In this document: positions 25,677 to 33,977 of the stretch, piece by piece
How positions within the stretch are numbered: position 1 is the first letter of the stretch
Layout: each line of letters begins with the position of its first letter
Assembly: GCA_902776435.1 (NCBI GenBank)
Contig: CACYQB010000012.1
Span: forward strand, 1-64,000
Source: an uncultured Bacteroidales bacterium
GTDB lineage: Bacteria > Bacteroidota > Bacteroidia > Bacteroidales > Muribaculaceae
Reading direction: 5' to 3'
DNA length: 64,000 bases
Position numbers and translations under genes: made by a program
Notes under the pieces: model-generated
The model's database searches: none
The model's input: only the letters and a program-made list of their open reading frames with translations
What the model was told of the DNA's origin: nothing

Positions 25677-26213
25677 TCAAATGTTTTTGCCCATTTCAAA
25701 GGCTTTTTGCAACTTGTCATTTCCAGCGATGTCGCGCGCATCGTTCACTCCACCGCAGAACAGATGCCCCTTGAGCGTGGATTTCCCGTAGCAGTCAATC
25801 CAGCCCTGCAGACCACTCTCGGCACGCTTGGGCACAAATTCCTCGTCCTCGGCGGCTGTGGTCAGCAGGTAGATGTCGCGAAAGCGGTAATCCTTGGGGT
25901 ACATGGCATTCATGCGGTCGATGAGCGTCTTCATTTGGCCCGACATCTCGTAGTAGTAAATCGGGGTTGCCCAGCACACCACGTCGGCATTGAGCACGCT
26001 GTCCATGATGGCAGGCACATCGTCCTTGAAAACACAGGCACCAGTCTTTTGGCACGACAGGCAGCCGATGCAGAACTTGATTTCTTTTCCACGCAGCGAG
26101 ATCATTTCCACTGCATGGCCAGCGGCCTCAGCACCCGCTGCAAACTGCTCAGCCATCGCGTGGCTGTTCGAGCCAGGGCGCAGGCTGGTAGAGAGAATAA
26201 CAACTTTCTTCAT
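25677..26213 (-). CDS. Flavodoxin-fold NAD(P)H oxidoreductase
   Basis: 178 residues. VVILSTSLRPGSNSHAMAEQF is the FMN loop; FCIGCLSCQKTGACVFKDDVPAIMDSVL and CWATPIYYYEMSGQMKTLIDRMNAM match the same multimeric-flavodoxin family as 22902-23417, including the Cys loop. Cytosolic reductase. Begins 4 bases after the upstream lipoprotein gene in a tight operon. Confidence 0.88.
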   Translation of the reverse strand: MKKVVILSTSLRPGSNSHAMAEQFAAGAEAAGHAVEMISLRGKEIKFCIGCLSCQKTGACVFKDDVPAIMDSVLNADVVCWATPIYYYEMSGQMKTLIDRMNAMYPKDYRFRDIYLLTTAAEDEEFVPKRAESGLQGWIDCYGKSTLKGHLFCGGVNDARDIAGNDKLQKAFEMGKNI

Positions 26214-26217
26214 AATT

Positions 26218-26811
26218 TTATAATATTACTTTTTTACCGTTCTTTATATATATGCCGTGTGAGGGATGCTCCACCTTCAGGCCACCCAGGTTATAATACT
26301 GGTCGCCTTCAGGGTGAGTGTCCCCCATCACTTGACTGATACCAGAGGATGCTGGTTCGAGCGACAACGTGACACTGATATTACTCTCACCAGCCTTTAA
26401 AAACGTTCGCAACTCGTTCTCGGACAAATTGTCGATATGTCCCAGGCGGGTGTAACTCCAAGAATTGGAACCATAGAATAGACAGATGTTGCTCCCGCTA
26501 TAAAGAATCACATCGCCAGGGCGTGCAGTGATCTGCTCATCGCTCGTGGGGAGTGAGAAACCCAGCGCGCCCCAAATCTCAAAACCACCACTGGAGTTGA
26601 GCGTTAACGTCACACTGCCTGACTGCAACTTTGCCACCAATGCCTGTGTTGCAGCATTGTTATAAAGCGTCACAGGTTGTGACACGCCGTCGATGGTAAT
26701 ATACATCTTTTGAGTCATTGTGGTTTGAGCCACTGCCTCGTTACTGTCATCGCTGCAACCCAGCAACAGTATTGCAGACATCATCATCAGAATCTTGGTG
26801 ATTGTATTCAT
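26218..26811 (-). CDS. Cyclophilin-like lipoprotein
   Basis: 197 residues; lipobox LLGC gives a lipidated Cys near residue 19. TQKMYITIDGVSQPVTLYNNAATQALVAKL... and GDVILYSGSNICLFYGSNSWSYTRLGHID repeat the cyclophilin-like fold of the gene at 24546-25058. The C-terminus YYNLGGLKVEHPSHGIYIKNGKKVIL is the classic GIYIxNGKKV tail of secreted Bacteroidales proteins. First gene of a four-gene operon; preceded by the shared 75-bp regulatory block. Confidence 0.82.
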   Translation of the reverse strand: MNTITKILMMMSAILLLGCSDDSNEAVAQTTMTQKMYITIDGVSQPVTLYNNAATQALVAKLQSGSVTLTLNSSGGFEIWGALGFSLPTSDEQITARPGDVILYSGSNICLFYGSNSWSYTRLGHIDNLSENELRTFLKAGESNISVTLSLEPASSGISQVMGDTHPEGDQYYNLGGLKVEHPSHGIYIKNGKKVIL

Positions 26812-26841
26812 CTTATTTCTGGTTTGTACTAATAACTGAAG

Positions 26842-26916
26842 TTTATCGACTGCAAAATTACAATCAATCCGTAAAAGGATTTGTGACCATTTTACGGGAA
26901 GATGTGCTCACATTAC
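26842..26916 (-). promoter_or_regulatory. Shared 75-bp upstream block, copy A, with promoter and dyad
   Basis: 67 of 75 bases match the block at 27758-27832. On the minus strand it holds TAATTTTG (26853-26860) preceded by the dyad AATCC-N6-GGATT (26866-26881) and a conserved CTTCCCGTAAAATGGT. No TTTG -33 box, so activation by a regulator is likely. Confidence 0.65.
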
Positions 26917-26973
26917 CGAAGCAGTTTTTTTCATCGAAGTCTGCTAAAAAAGCAGCAATAAAATTTAAGCGCC

Positions 26974-27744
26974 TTAGCGTGAGGTTCCCCAGGAACCTGA
27001 GAGCAGGTAGTCAATCAGGGCGGTTACATCGCCAATGGTCACCTCAGAGTCGTTATTGCAATCGGCCTGAGGATGATTGGCATCACCGCTCAACAGCATA
27101 TCGATTAATGCCGTCACGTCGCCGATGGTGACTTCGCCATCCCCGTTGATGTCACCTTTGACCTCAGCAGTCAGATTGTCATAGTCTATGGCAATGAGCC
27201 AATTCCGTATCAGCGATTCGCGATTTGGGTGATTGGCGTTGTTAATCCACAACGCGTTGCCCATCCATTCGGCCTCAGGTACGAGCCGTTGTGCATCGGC
27301 CACGACACCGCTGATGCCACTACTGTGACTTGACACAATCAGCCCCACATTCTTGCCAGCCATTTCGCTTCCATGATGGAACAGGTAGGTCTGCAAAATA
27401 GCGGCCATGTGGCTCCACCACAGCGGGGTGACGATAATATAATTGCTGTAGTCATCCAGCGAGATGGTGACAGGATCTATAGCAGGATAGCTGTCGGGGT
27501 TAGTGGGGTCGGCATAGATGGCATTTAACAACTGTGTCCCCAGGGCATAGTTGTTAGCCTCATAATGCTGCGTCTTATCAACAGGATAGATGCGCAAAGT
27601 ATCGGCATCAATCTGCGATGTCAAGGTCTGCACAATTTCATGGCAGTTACCTGTATAGCTGTAATACACAACGAGCGTCTTTGCGCTCATGTCAACACTC
27701 GCCATGGCGAGTAATAATAAAATGATAATTTGAATCTTTTTCAT
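26974..27744 (-). CDS. Exported flavodoxin with two dockerin-like repeats
   Basis: 256 residues from ATG 27744; signal peptide ends DMSAK. Residues about 25-180 are a flavodoxin: VVYYSYTGNCHEIVQTL (FMN phosphate loop), YIIVTPLWWSHMAAILQTYLF (the W-x-G-like FMN stacking loop) and VGLIVSSHSSGISGV. The C-terminus carries two dockerin-like units, GDINGDGEVTIGDVTALIDM and CNNDSEVTIGDVTALIDYLL, with Asp/Asn calcium ligands. A flavodoxin outside the cytoplasm joined to dockerin-like modules is unusual. Single gene with its own regulated promoter. Confidence 0.85.
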   Translation of the reverse strand: MKKIQIIILLLLAMASVDMSAKTLVVYYSYTGNCHEIVQTLTSQIDADTLRIYPVDKTQHYEANNYALGTQLLNAIYADPTNPDSYPAIDPVTISLDDYSNYIIVTPLWWSHMAAILQTYLFHHGSEMAGKNVGLIVSSHSSGISGVVADAQRLVPEAEWMGNALWINNANHPNRESLIRNWLIAIDYDNLTAEVKGDINGDGEVTIGDVTALIDMLLSGDANHPQADCNNDSEVTIGDVTALIDYLLSGSWGTSR

Positions 27745-27757
27745 AGACAACACTTAT

Positions 27758-27832
27758 TTTATCAACTGCAAAACTACCATCAATCCGCAATAGGATTTGT
27801 AACCATTTTACGGGAAGATGTACCCACATTAC
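27758..27832 (-). promoter_or_regulatory. Shared 75-bp upstream block, copy B, with promoter and dyad
   Basis: Minus strand: TAGTTTTG at 27769-27776, dyad AATCC-N6-GGATT at 27782-27797, and CTTCCCGTAAAATGGT. Same spacing as copy A at 26842-26916. Confidence 0.65.
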
Positions 27833-27931
27833 TGAATCTCATTTTTTCAGATTGCTAGAACGGGCAAAGTCATTGCATTCGCCGATAAAATCGGCGAACA
27901 CACAAGGATAACAACTAAAACAAACGGCGTT

Positions 27932-29275
27932 TTATTTCTTCTTGAAAATCAACGACATCGTCTCGGGGGCGAGCGGCTTCATGGTGGGGAGGCTCAATGA
28001 CTTCACCATGTGCAGCGTGCCCTGCTTGTATTTCTGGAAGTGCTCGGTCTTGAGGTGAGCCTGATAGGCGTCATCCGATGCGTAGATCTCAAGGATGCGG
28101 ATCTGCGTGGAATCCTCGGCACTCTGCATCGGGAACAGGCAGATGACACCAGGCTCACGCTCCACACTCAGGCGGTCCACCTCATTGGCAAACGCCAGAT
28201 ACTTTTCCAAATACTGCGGATACACCTCGATTTCGGCAATGCGGACAATCATTTTTGCATCAGACACCATAGCCAATGGCTTCTCCCTCGTCTGATGAAA
28301 CAGCCAAGTGGCATTCTTGTACAAGAACATCTCCTTAAACGGAGCCAGGTCGGGTTCATCAGAGAGGTACTGCTTCATCCTCGCGAGGCTCTGCATGAGC
28401 ACCTGCGGCGCCACATAGGGATAGTCCGAACCATATAACAGGTGGTCAGGCGTGGTAATCGTGAGCATCATGCGGATAGTTTCGGGCGAATGGGCCCCAG
28501 CCAGGTCATAGTAAAGCGCGGCAAGGTTGGCCTCCCAATCGATGTTACCCACCATCTTGTTGGCCTGCATGACAGGCGCGAGCGACTTCATGCGCGGCAC
28601 GGCCAGCGGCAGATAGGCTCCGCAATGAGGCACAATGACCTTCAAGTTGGGATAGCGGGCCAGCACATTGCGACTGATCATGTTGGTCACAGCGCGTGTC
28701 GTTTCCGACAGGTATTCCTGCATGGCGAGCGGCGTCTGCGCCATCACCTCGTTGTTGACGGGGTCAGGACAATGAGGATGCAGAATGATGACCGCCCGAC
28801 GCTCGTTGAGCACGGCGAAGAGCGTATCAAGTTCCGGTACACCTAAATATTGTCCCTGAACATTAGTCGCCAACTTGATGCCATCGGCGCCCAACGTATC
28901 GAGTGCATACACAGCCTCGCGGATGGCCGCATCCACATCAGGCAGCGGCAGTGCGGCACAGAACAGGAATCGGCCCGGATGCTCGTGCTTGATGCGGGCA
29001 GCCTCCTCATTAGTCGCTCTCACCACGTCAGCCGATTTCGGCTGCGGGGCAGCAAGCGTCAACACCGAGGTCTCGACACCCGCCTCATCCATCCACCTCA
29101 AGTGGCCCTCGACATCATATTTGGGCAACGGGAAGCCCTCCTCCATGAGCCGGCCTTCCTTTTCCAGCGCAGAAACGAAGCCAGGAGTGATGATGTGGCT
29201 GTGCACATCCATCACTCCCTGAGCCATCATAGTCAAGGCCATAGCCATGTAAAGAAACGTGACTCTGATTCTCAT
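27932..29275 (-). CDS. Secreted amidohydrolase (ACMSD-like) fused to an ABM domain
   Basis: 447 residues from ATG 29275, which gives a signal peptide (MRIRVTFLYMAMALTMMAQG). VMDVHSHIITPGF has the H-x-H metal motif; ADGIKLATNVQGQYLGVPELD, HPHCPD, VPHCGAYLP and LYGSDYPYVAP complete an amidohydrolase-2 barrel of the aminocarboxymuconate-semialdehyde decarboxylase/resorcylate decarboxylase type. Residues about 345-430 (IVRIAEIEVYPQYLEKYLAF... SVEREPGVICLFP) are an antibiotic biosynthesis monooxygenase (ABM) fold. Starts one base after the stop of the upstream aldo/keto reductase, hence one operon. Substrate probably an aromatic or quinone-like acid, by family only. Confidence 0.85.
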   Translation of the reverse strand: MRIRVTFLYMAMALTMMAQGVMDVHSHIITPGFVSALEKEGRLMEEGFPLPKYDVEGHLRWMDEAGVETSVLTLAAPQPKSADVVRATNEEAARIKHEHPGRFLFCAALPLPDVDAAIREAVYALDTLGADGIKLATNVQGQYLGVPELDTLFAVLNERRAVIILHPHCPDPVNNEVMAQTPLAMQEYLSETTRAVTNMISRNVLARYPNLKVIVPHCGAYLPLAVPRMKSLAPVMQANKMVGNIDWEANLAALYYDLAGAHSPETIRMMLTITTPDHLLYGSDYPYVAPQVLMQSLARMKQYLSDEPDLAPFKEMFLYKNATWLFHQTREKPLAMVSDAKMIVRIAEIEVYPQYLEKYLAFANEVDRLSVEREPGVICLFPMQSAEDSTQIRILEIYASDDAYQAHLKTEHFQKYKQGTLHMVKSLSLPTMKPLAPETMSLIFKKK

Positions 29276-29276
29276 A

Positions 29277-30221
29277 TCATTCCATACTGTGTTCCCAGCC
29301 ACCGCGCGTATCGATACCAGTGGCATCAGCCAGTTTCTCTAACCTTGCCACTTCTTCGGCTGTCAACTGAATCTTAGCGGCTTCGGCAGCTTCAATGACG
29401 TGACGTTCCTTGGTCGCACCGATAATGGGCAGCGTTCCCTTAGCGATGGCCCAAGCGATGCCGATCTGCGAACACGATGCACCATACTTCTGGCCGATTG
29501 CCGTCATCTCATTCGTCAGTTCCTCCAATTGAGGCAGCATGGGGTTGTACTTCTTGCCACGGTCACTCTCCTCGGGCAGCGGGTTCTCCTTGTTGTACTT
29601 GCCGCTGAGCGCACCTTGTTCCAGCACCATATAGGCCCAAAATTCGATGCCGTTCTTCTTGCAGTAGTCAAGCACTCCACCCTTCTCGCTGGAGCGATAC
29701 AGCAACGAGAAATGGTTCTGAACAGCCGACACTTTGAAACCTGCTTCGCCCAGGATTTCGTTAGCGCGTTCAATCTCCTGGATATTATGGTTGGATACGC
29801 CCACGCGTTTCACCTTACCACTCTTGAGCAAGGGAATCAGCCCTGGTGTCCAGCGCTCCACATCCATCGGGTTGTGAATCCAGTAAATGTCGATATAACC
29901 GCAGTCCATACGCTCGATGGATGCCTCGGCCATCTTCTCAACACTGTTCTCAAAGATCTCAGCAATCTGTGGGGTGAATTTGGTCGAAATCATCACATCG
30001 TCACGGTTCACGCCCTTGGCAAGCGAGCCGAGGATGCGCTCCGATTCGCCCATACCGTAAACCGTAGCGGTGTCCCACAGGTTCAGTCCGGACTTCATCG
30101 CTGACTCAAACACGGGTTTCAGATTCTCAACATCGGTATTGGAACCGAACACGGCATCTCCGCCAAAAGCGCCTGCGCCCCAAGCCCAGGTACCCAATGC
30201 AATCTTTGTCTCTTTCATCAT
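29277..30221 (-). CDS. Aldo/keto reductase
   Basis: 314 residues. Tetrad in LWDTATVYGMGESE (Asp, Tyr), STKFTP (Lys) and WIHNPMD (His); C-terminal IIGATKERHVIEAAEAAKI. Resembles the AKR11/12-type soluble oxidoreductases. Cytosolic, first gene of the operon with the secreted amidohydrolase-ABM protein, and divergent from an AraC regulator 140 bp away which is its likely controller. Confidence 0.9.
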   Translation of the reverse strand: MMKETKIALGTWAWGAGAFGGDAVFGSNTDVENLKPVFESAMKSGLNLWDTATVYGMGESERILGSLAKGVNRDDVMISTKFTPQIAEIFENSVEKMAEASIERMDCGYIDIYWIHNPMDVERWTPGLIPLLKSGKVKRVGVSNHNIQEIERANEILGEAGFKVSAVQNHFSLLYRSSEKGGVLDYCKKNGIEFWAYMVLEQGALSGKYNKENPLPEESDRGKKYNPMLPQLEELTNEMTAIGQKYGASCSQIGIAWAIAKGTLPIIGATKERHVIEAAEAAKIQLTAEEVARLEKLADATGIDTRGGWEHSME

Positions 30222-30261
30222 AGTGTTTCTTTATTTAAAATGAATGTTTGTTTTCTGGATG

Positions 30262-30295
30262 CAAAGGTATGGTGAAATCCAAACATAAGGCCAAA
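30262..30295 (-). promoter_or_regulatory. Promoter of the AKR-amidohydrolase operon
   Basis: Minus strand TTTG (30292-30295), 22 bp, TACCTTTG (30262-30269). Confidence 0.45.
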
Positions 30296-30299
30296 TCGA

Positions 30300-30329
30300 T
30301 TTACTGATAAATCAACCTTTTTTACTGAT
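30300..30329 (+). promoter_or_regulatory. Direct repeat of TTTACTGAT with 21-bp period, candidate AraC operator
   Basis: TTTACTGAT at 30300-30308 and 30321-30329, two helical turns apart as expected for an AraC dimer, lying between the divergent AKR and AraC promoters. Confidence 0.5.
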
Positions 30330-30345
30330 TATCAAAAATAATGAT

Positions 30346-30353
30346 TATTTTTG
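30346..30353 (+). promoter_or_regulatory. -7 box of the AraC gene
   Basis: TATTTTTG ending 8 bases before the ATG at 30362; implies a nearly leaderless mRNA if used. Confidence 0.4.
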
Positions 30354-30361
30354 CACCTGAG

Positions 30362-31261
30362 ATGGAGAAAATCTTAAAGGTCCATAATGTCAACGACTAT
30401 GCCAGGTACATCGGTGCGCCTGTGCTGCATCCGCTTGTCTCGGTCATCCACTACGACGAGCTGGAACATTGCCGGCATTCGTTGAACAATTACGACGTTT
30501 ATGGACTGTTCATTGCCGACGAAACGCTGGAGGAACTGACCTACGGCCTCACTAAGTATGACCTGCACCGCCATGCCCTGATGTGTGTCTCGCCTGGGCA
30601 AATTGGTGGAAAAGCAGACATTGGGGAAGAAATTCAGACCAAGGGTTGGGCCCTGTTGTTCGACCCCGTACTGATACATGGTACCGATCTGGAAAAGCGG
30701 ATGTCGGCCTACAGCTTTTTCACTTATAACACCAACGAGGCCCTGCTCATGGATGAAGGGCAGCGGCAGATTGTCGTCACCTTGTTAGAAGCCTTAAGAA
30801 ATGAACTGCAAGGCAATGATGACGAACATCAGCAGCACATCATCGTGTCCTATATCGAACTGGTGCTTGAACACGTGGCCCGTTTCTACGCCAAGCAACT
30901 CTCATCGCAAACGGCAAAGACCAACGACCTCCTGACAAGGTTCGAGAATCTACTGAATCGGTATTATGCCGACGGCATCTATCGAACACATGGATTACCC
31001 ACAGTAAAATACTGCGCTCAGGAACTATTCCTATCGCCTAACTATTTCGGTGACTTGATTCATCAGATAACCGATGACACTGCCAGCAATGCCATCCGTC
31101 GTTTCGTCATGCAACGTGCACAGAAACTGCTCATCGGCGGAGCAAACATCGCCCAGACAGCCGAACAACTCGGATTCGACTATCCGCAACACTTCACACG
31201 TGTGTTCAAGAAATTCTATGGCGTCTCACCCAGCGCCTATCTGAAGGAATTGTCCAAATAA
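30362..31261 (+). CDS. AraC-family regulator (paralogue of 23539-24453)
   Basis: 299 residues from ATG 30362 (MEKILKVHNVNDYARYIGAP). Sensor half HPLVSVIHYDELEHCRHSLNNYDVYGLF... LLFDPVLIHGTDLEKRM, DNA-binding half LSPNYFGDLIHQITDDTASNA and NIAQTAEQLGFDYPQHFTRVFKKFYGVSPSAYL. Divergent from the AKR-amidohydrolase operon, with 21-bp spaced direct repeats between. Inducer unknown. Confidence 0.93.
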   Translation: MEKILKVHNVNDYARYIGAPVLHPLVSVIHYDELEHCRHSLNNYDVYGLFIADETLEELTYGLTKYDLHRHALMCVSPGQIGGKADIGEEIQTKGWALLFDPVLIHGTDLEKRMSAYSFFTYNTNEALLMDEGQRQIVVTLLEALRNELQGNDDEHQQHIIVSYIELVLEHVARFYAKQLSSQTAKTNDLLTRFENLLNRYYADGIYRTHGLPTVKYCAQELFLSPNYFGDLIHQITDDTASNAIRRFVMQRAQKLLIGGANIAQTAEQLGFDYPQHFTRVFKKFYGVSPSAYLKELSK

Positions 31262-31262
31262 G

Positions 31263-32798
31263 TTACTTGCCCTTCACGATGCCGCCTATCCACTCGAAGA
31301 GTTCGTCGAGGGCATAGTCGCCGCTGTGAGGACGGTTCCATGCCAACAGGAAGTTCACGTCCTTGCCGGCATTTTGTAATTTGAGGGCGAGGTTGATGGG
31401 CACGGGGAACGAGGTGTCGCGGTCGCGGGCACCATGGCGGATATACCAGTGCGGCGCCACGTCGGTCACGCCGTCGCCGATAAAGTTCATCGGGTTCATC
31501 AGGCGAACGTTTTCACGGATTTCATCGGTCACCACCGAGCCGGTCTTGGCGGCGCTGTAATCGGTAAAGTTGACTTTGCTGCCACTCTTGTCGCCAAACT
31601 CCTCGTTCTCGCCAGACGCACGGCCGCCTGCCACGCCCTGGGTGTCAAAAGCGGGAGCGGTCTTCAGCGGCTGAGTGGAGACGACGTAGTTGAGGTAGGT
31701 TGCCATGTCGAGGTCAATAATGTAATCGCCAGGTTTGCCGCCACCACGGCCACCGCGCTGCATCATGGGAGGCATCTGTCCCCCACCCTGACGCACGCCG
31801 CCGTTGATGGGAGGCATTCCGCCCATTGCCTCCTTGTCGAACTTGAAGCCGAGGCTGTCGGGGATGTCGGCACCGGCATTCTTGGCGAGCTGTGCCGCGC
31901 GGATGAGTTCTTGCTTGATGTAATCCAGATAGTTGTCGGCGGTGAGCAGTGTGCCGTCAGGGGTGTGCAGGTTCAGGCTTGCCAGATAGGCGGAGAACTG
32001 CGCCTTGAGTTCGTTGCTCACGGCGAGCACGGCTGCATCGCCCTGCTGACGGCTGTCGGTGCCGTTATAGAGCCACTCATAGGCCATGTCGGCATGGTCA
32101 AGGTCGATAATCGGGCAATAGCACATCGATGCGAACACATCGTCACGCTGCTGGGCAGCACCCATGGCACGCAGCAGCGGCTCGTAGGCGGGGTTGTTGC
32201 CCGTGGCGCCCATCAGGCTCGACATTGCTCCACCGGCACTGGTGCCGTCGGTGATAATTTTCTCGGCATCGCCAAGCATCACGTCGTCAAACTGGCGCAG
32301 GTAGCGGATGGCGGCCTTCAGGTCCAATATGGCGGCAGGGGCACGGCCCGTGTAGATGGTCTGTCCTTTCTTGATCCCGGCCTTCTTGTCGGTTTTAGTG
32401 GCAACTACTGTCGAATTACGGCCTCGGCTGCCGGGAATGGCAACCACATAGCCCTCCTTCAAGGCCCTGCCCGTGGCATCACCAGCAACGGGCTGCTGGG
32501 CAGGCGCAGCCATATAGCCGCCCACATAGGTGCGCAGCAATATCGGCGTCTGCTGGGTTGCTCCATCGGGCACATACACGTTGATGGTCTGATAGGCCGA
32601 GTCTTCCACGTTGGTCACGAAGAACATGCCCTCATAGGCCGTGTAGTTCACCTCAATGCCATCAGGCATCGTCAAGGTCCTCGTTTCGCCGATTGACGGG
32701 TCAAATTTCAGTAGCGGCGGCGTTTTCACCGCCTTGGTCTTAGCACCAGCACCAGCCACCACAGCAAGAGCCAGCATCCATGTCAATAACCTCTTCAT
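31263..32798 (-). CDS. Secreted alpha/beta hydrolase, subtype B tannase-like
   Basis: 511 residues from ATG 32798; signal peptide ends GAGAK. IYTGRAPAAILDLKAAIRYLRQ and ITDGTSAGGAMSSLMGATGNNP (GTSAGG nucleophile elbow) match bacterial subtype B tannases, with the C-terminal LDELFEWIGG and the His of RPHSGDYAL as catalytic base. A Gly/Met/Arg-rich linker (PPMMQRGGRGGGKPGD) sits in the lid region. Would hydrolyse gallate or similar ester bonds in the periplasm. Convergent with the AraC gene, nearly touching it. Confidence 0.8.
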   Translation of the reverse strand: MKRLLTWMLALAVVAGAGAKTKAVKTPPLLKFDPSIGETRTLTMPDGIEVNYTAYEGMFFVTNVEDSAYQTINVYVPDGATQQTPILLRTYVGGYMAAPAQQPVAGDATGRALKEGYVVAIPGSRGRNSTVVATKTDKKAGIKKGQTIYTGRAPAAILDLKAAIRYLRQFDDVMLGDAEKIITDGTSAGGAMSSLMGATGNNPAYEPLLRAMGAAQQRDDVFASMCYCPIIDLDHADMAYEWLYNGTDSRQQGDAAVLAVSNELKAQFSAYLASLNLHTPDGTLLTADNYLDYIKQELIRAAQLAKNAGADIPDSLGFKFDKEAMGGMPPINGGVRQGGGQMPPMMQRGGRGGGKPGDYIIDLDMATYLNYVVSTQPLKTAPAFDTQGVAGGRASGENEEFGDKSGSKVNFTDYSAAKTGSVVTDEIRENVRLMNPMNFIGDGVTDVAPHWYIRHGARDRDTSFPVPINLALKLQNAGKDVNFLLAWNRPHSGDYALDELFEWIGGIVKGK

Positions 32799-32942
32799 GT
32801 CATTATTTAATTGATTACTTGCTCCAAAAGTAATCAAAAAAACGACATAGGCGGTTCACCGACCGCCCATTTTCTCACATTTCAGACCAATATTTTCTCA
32901 AAGAGTCTGTCCGAATTATTGAATGAATCAGATTCTATTTGC

Positions 32943-33143
32943 AACGTGAGTTCGATGAAATTATTAATTGTCAATCAGTGCGTTAGCAACTCCCCCTCTA
33001 AGATTAGAGGGGGCAGGGGGGCGTTGATACCCCAAGAGAAAGTGCTTTGATGGCAAATCATACTCCTCCGGCGCTACGCGCCACCTCCCCTATCTTAGGG
33101 GAGGAATTGAGTATCAGTAACTTATTGTCGTCGAACTCACGTT
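32943..33143. repeat. Intergenic element, family S, copy 1
   Basis: Ends AACGTGAGTTCGATGAAATTA and its inverted counterpart TCGAACTCACGTTA; inside are two GC-rich hairpins (CCCCCTCTAAGATTAGAGGGGG and CTCCCCTATCTTAGGGGAG). The right end overlaps the stop codon of the gene at 33142-33825. The rest of the gap (32799-32942) shows no gene. Confidence 0.8.
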
Positions 33144-33825
33144 ATTTGTAGTATTCAGGGTTTAACTCATAAGTTACTGAAAGGTGTTTTTGGGGCTTAT
33201 ATTGAATGTGTACGCTATATTCTGGATAGTAAAAGGTTATCTCTTTTCCTGATTTACTTTTCTTGGATGAGTCATATCCTTTAAAACTATTCACAAAACC
33301 ATGAAATACCCTTTCCAAAACTTCCTTTTTATATTTGTCTAAAGTATAATATTGCTTGCACACGATGCCATTACACACAGAGAACAAAATTGATCCTGAC
33401 TTATACGTGAGCATTTTGCTTTTATCATTGCATTGGATCAAATCAGGGAACAAAATCTGTAATTCTTTGAGTGAACTTTTCAGATGATTGTCAGGAAGAA
33501 CAAGATGCCTAATGGGACAGAAGCAGAATTCATGCCACGCTTTCATTTCAACGAAAAGAGCAGAATCATTCAAGACCTCTACTACCTTGGAATAGAATCC
33601 CACATAAGAGAACTTAAGGATTTCACCTTTTTCAACTTCAATGCTGAAATTGCCATCAAAATCAGTGTTGACAACGCGATGGGTACCCTCGACGGTAACG
33701 GCCGCGCCAATCAACTGCTGATCATTGTCTGTAGCATCAACCACCTTACCCGTTATCTTAAACTGCTCGGCACTTACACTACAGGCTAACGATATAAATA
33801 TGAATAGCAATATCTGTCTCATCAT
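33142..33825 (-). CDS. Exported CarboxypepD_reg-like protein with unknown C-terminal domain
   Basis: 227 residues; signal peptide MRQILLFIFISLACSVSA, then the carboxypeptidase-regulatory-like domain (FKITGKVVDATDNDQQLIGAAVTVEGT... DFDGNFSIEVEKGEILKFSYVGFYSKVVEVLND) and about 130 extra residues without a known family. Close paralogue of 3713-4063, which lacks the C-terminal part. Surface or periplasmic; function unknown. Its last codons coincide with the end of an S element. Confidence 0.72.
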   Translation of the reverse strand: MMRQILLFIFISLACSVSAEQFKITGKVVDATDNDQQLIGAAVTVEGTHRVVNTDFDGNFSIEVEKGEILKFSYVGFYSKVVEVLNDSALFVEMKAWHEFCFCPIRHLVLPDNHLKSSLKELQILFPDLIQCNDKSKMLTYKSGSILFSVCNGIVCKQYYTLDKYKKEVLERVFHGFVNSFKGYDSSKKSKSGKEITFYYPEYSVHIQYKPQKHLSVTYELNPEYYK

Positions 33826-33913
33826 CCATTTTTTTAATTATTACACCGCAAATATACATATTAATCGATGAAAAACAAATAAAAAGACCAGAATCCGCAA
33901 TAATGACAACGGT

Positions 33914-33948
33914 TTTGAGGGAGATTCACAGGAAATTTTGTATTTTTG
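33914..33948 (+). promoter_or_regulatory. Candidate promoter of the AKR gene
   Basis: TTTG (33914-33917), 23 bp, TATTTTTG (33941-33948). The spacer is longer than usual. Confidence 0.4.
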
Positions 33949-33977
33949 TGTCTTTCAAAAGATAAAAAATTTGGGTT

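Noticed and set aside
31434-32696. 420-codon open frame on the plus strand opposite the tannase-like gene
   Set aside because: Low-complexity His/Gly/Val-rich translation typical of antisense frames in a GC-rich gene; the minus strand has a signal peptide and catalytic motifs.
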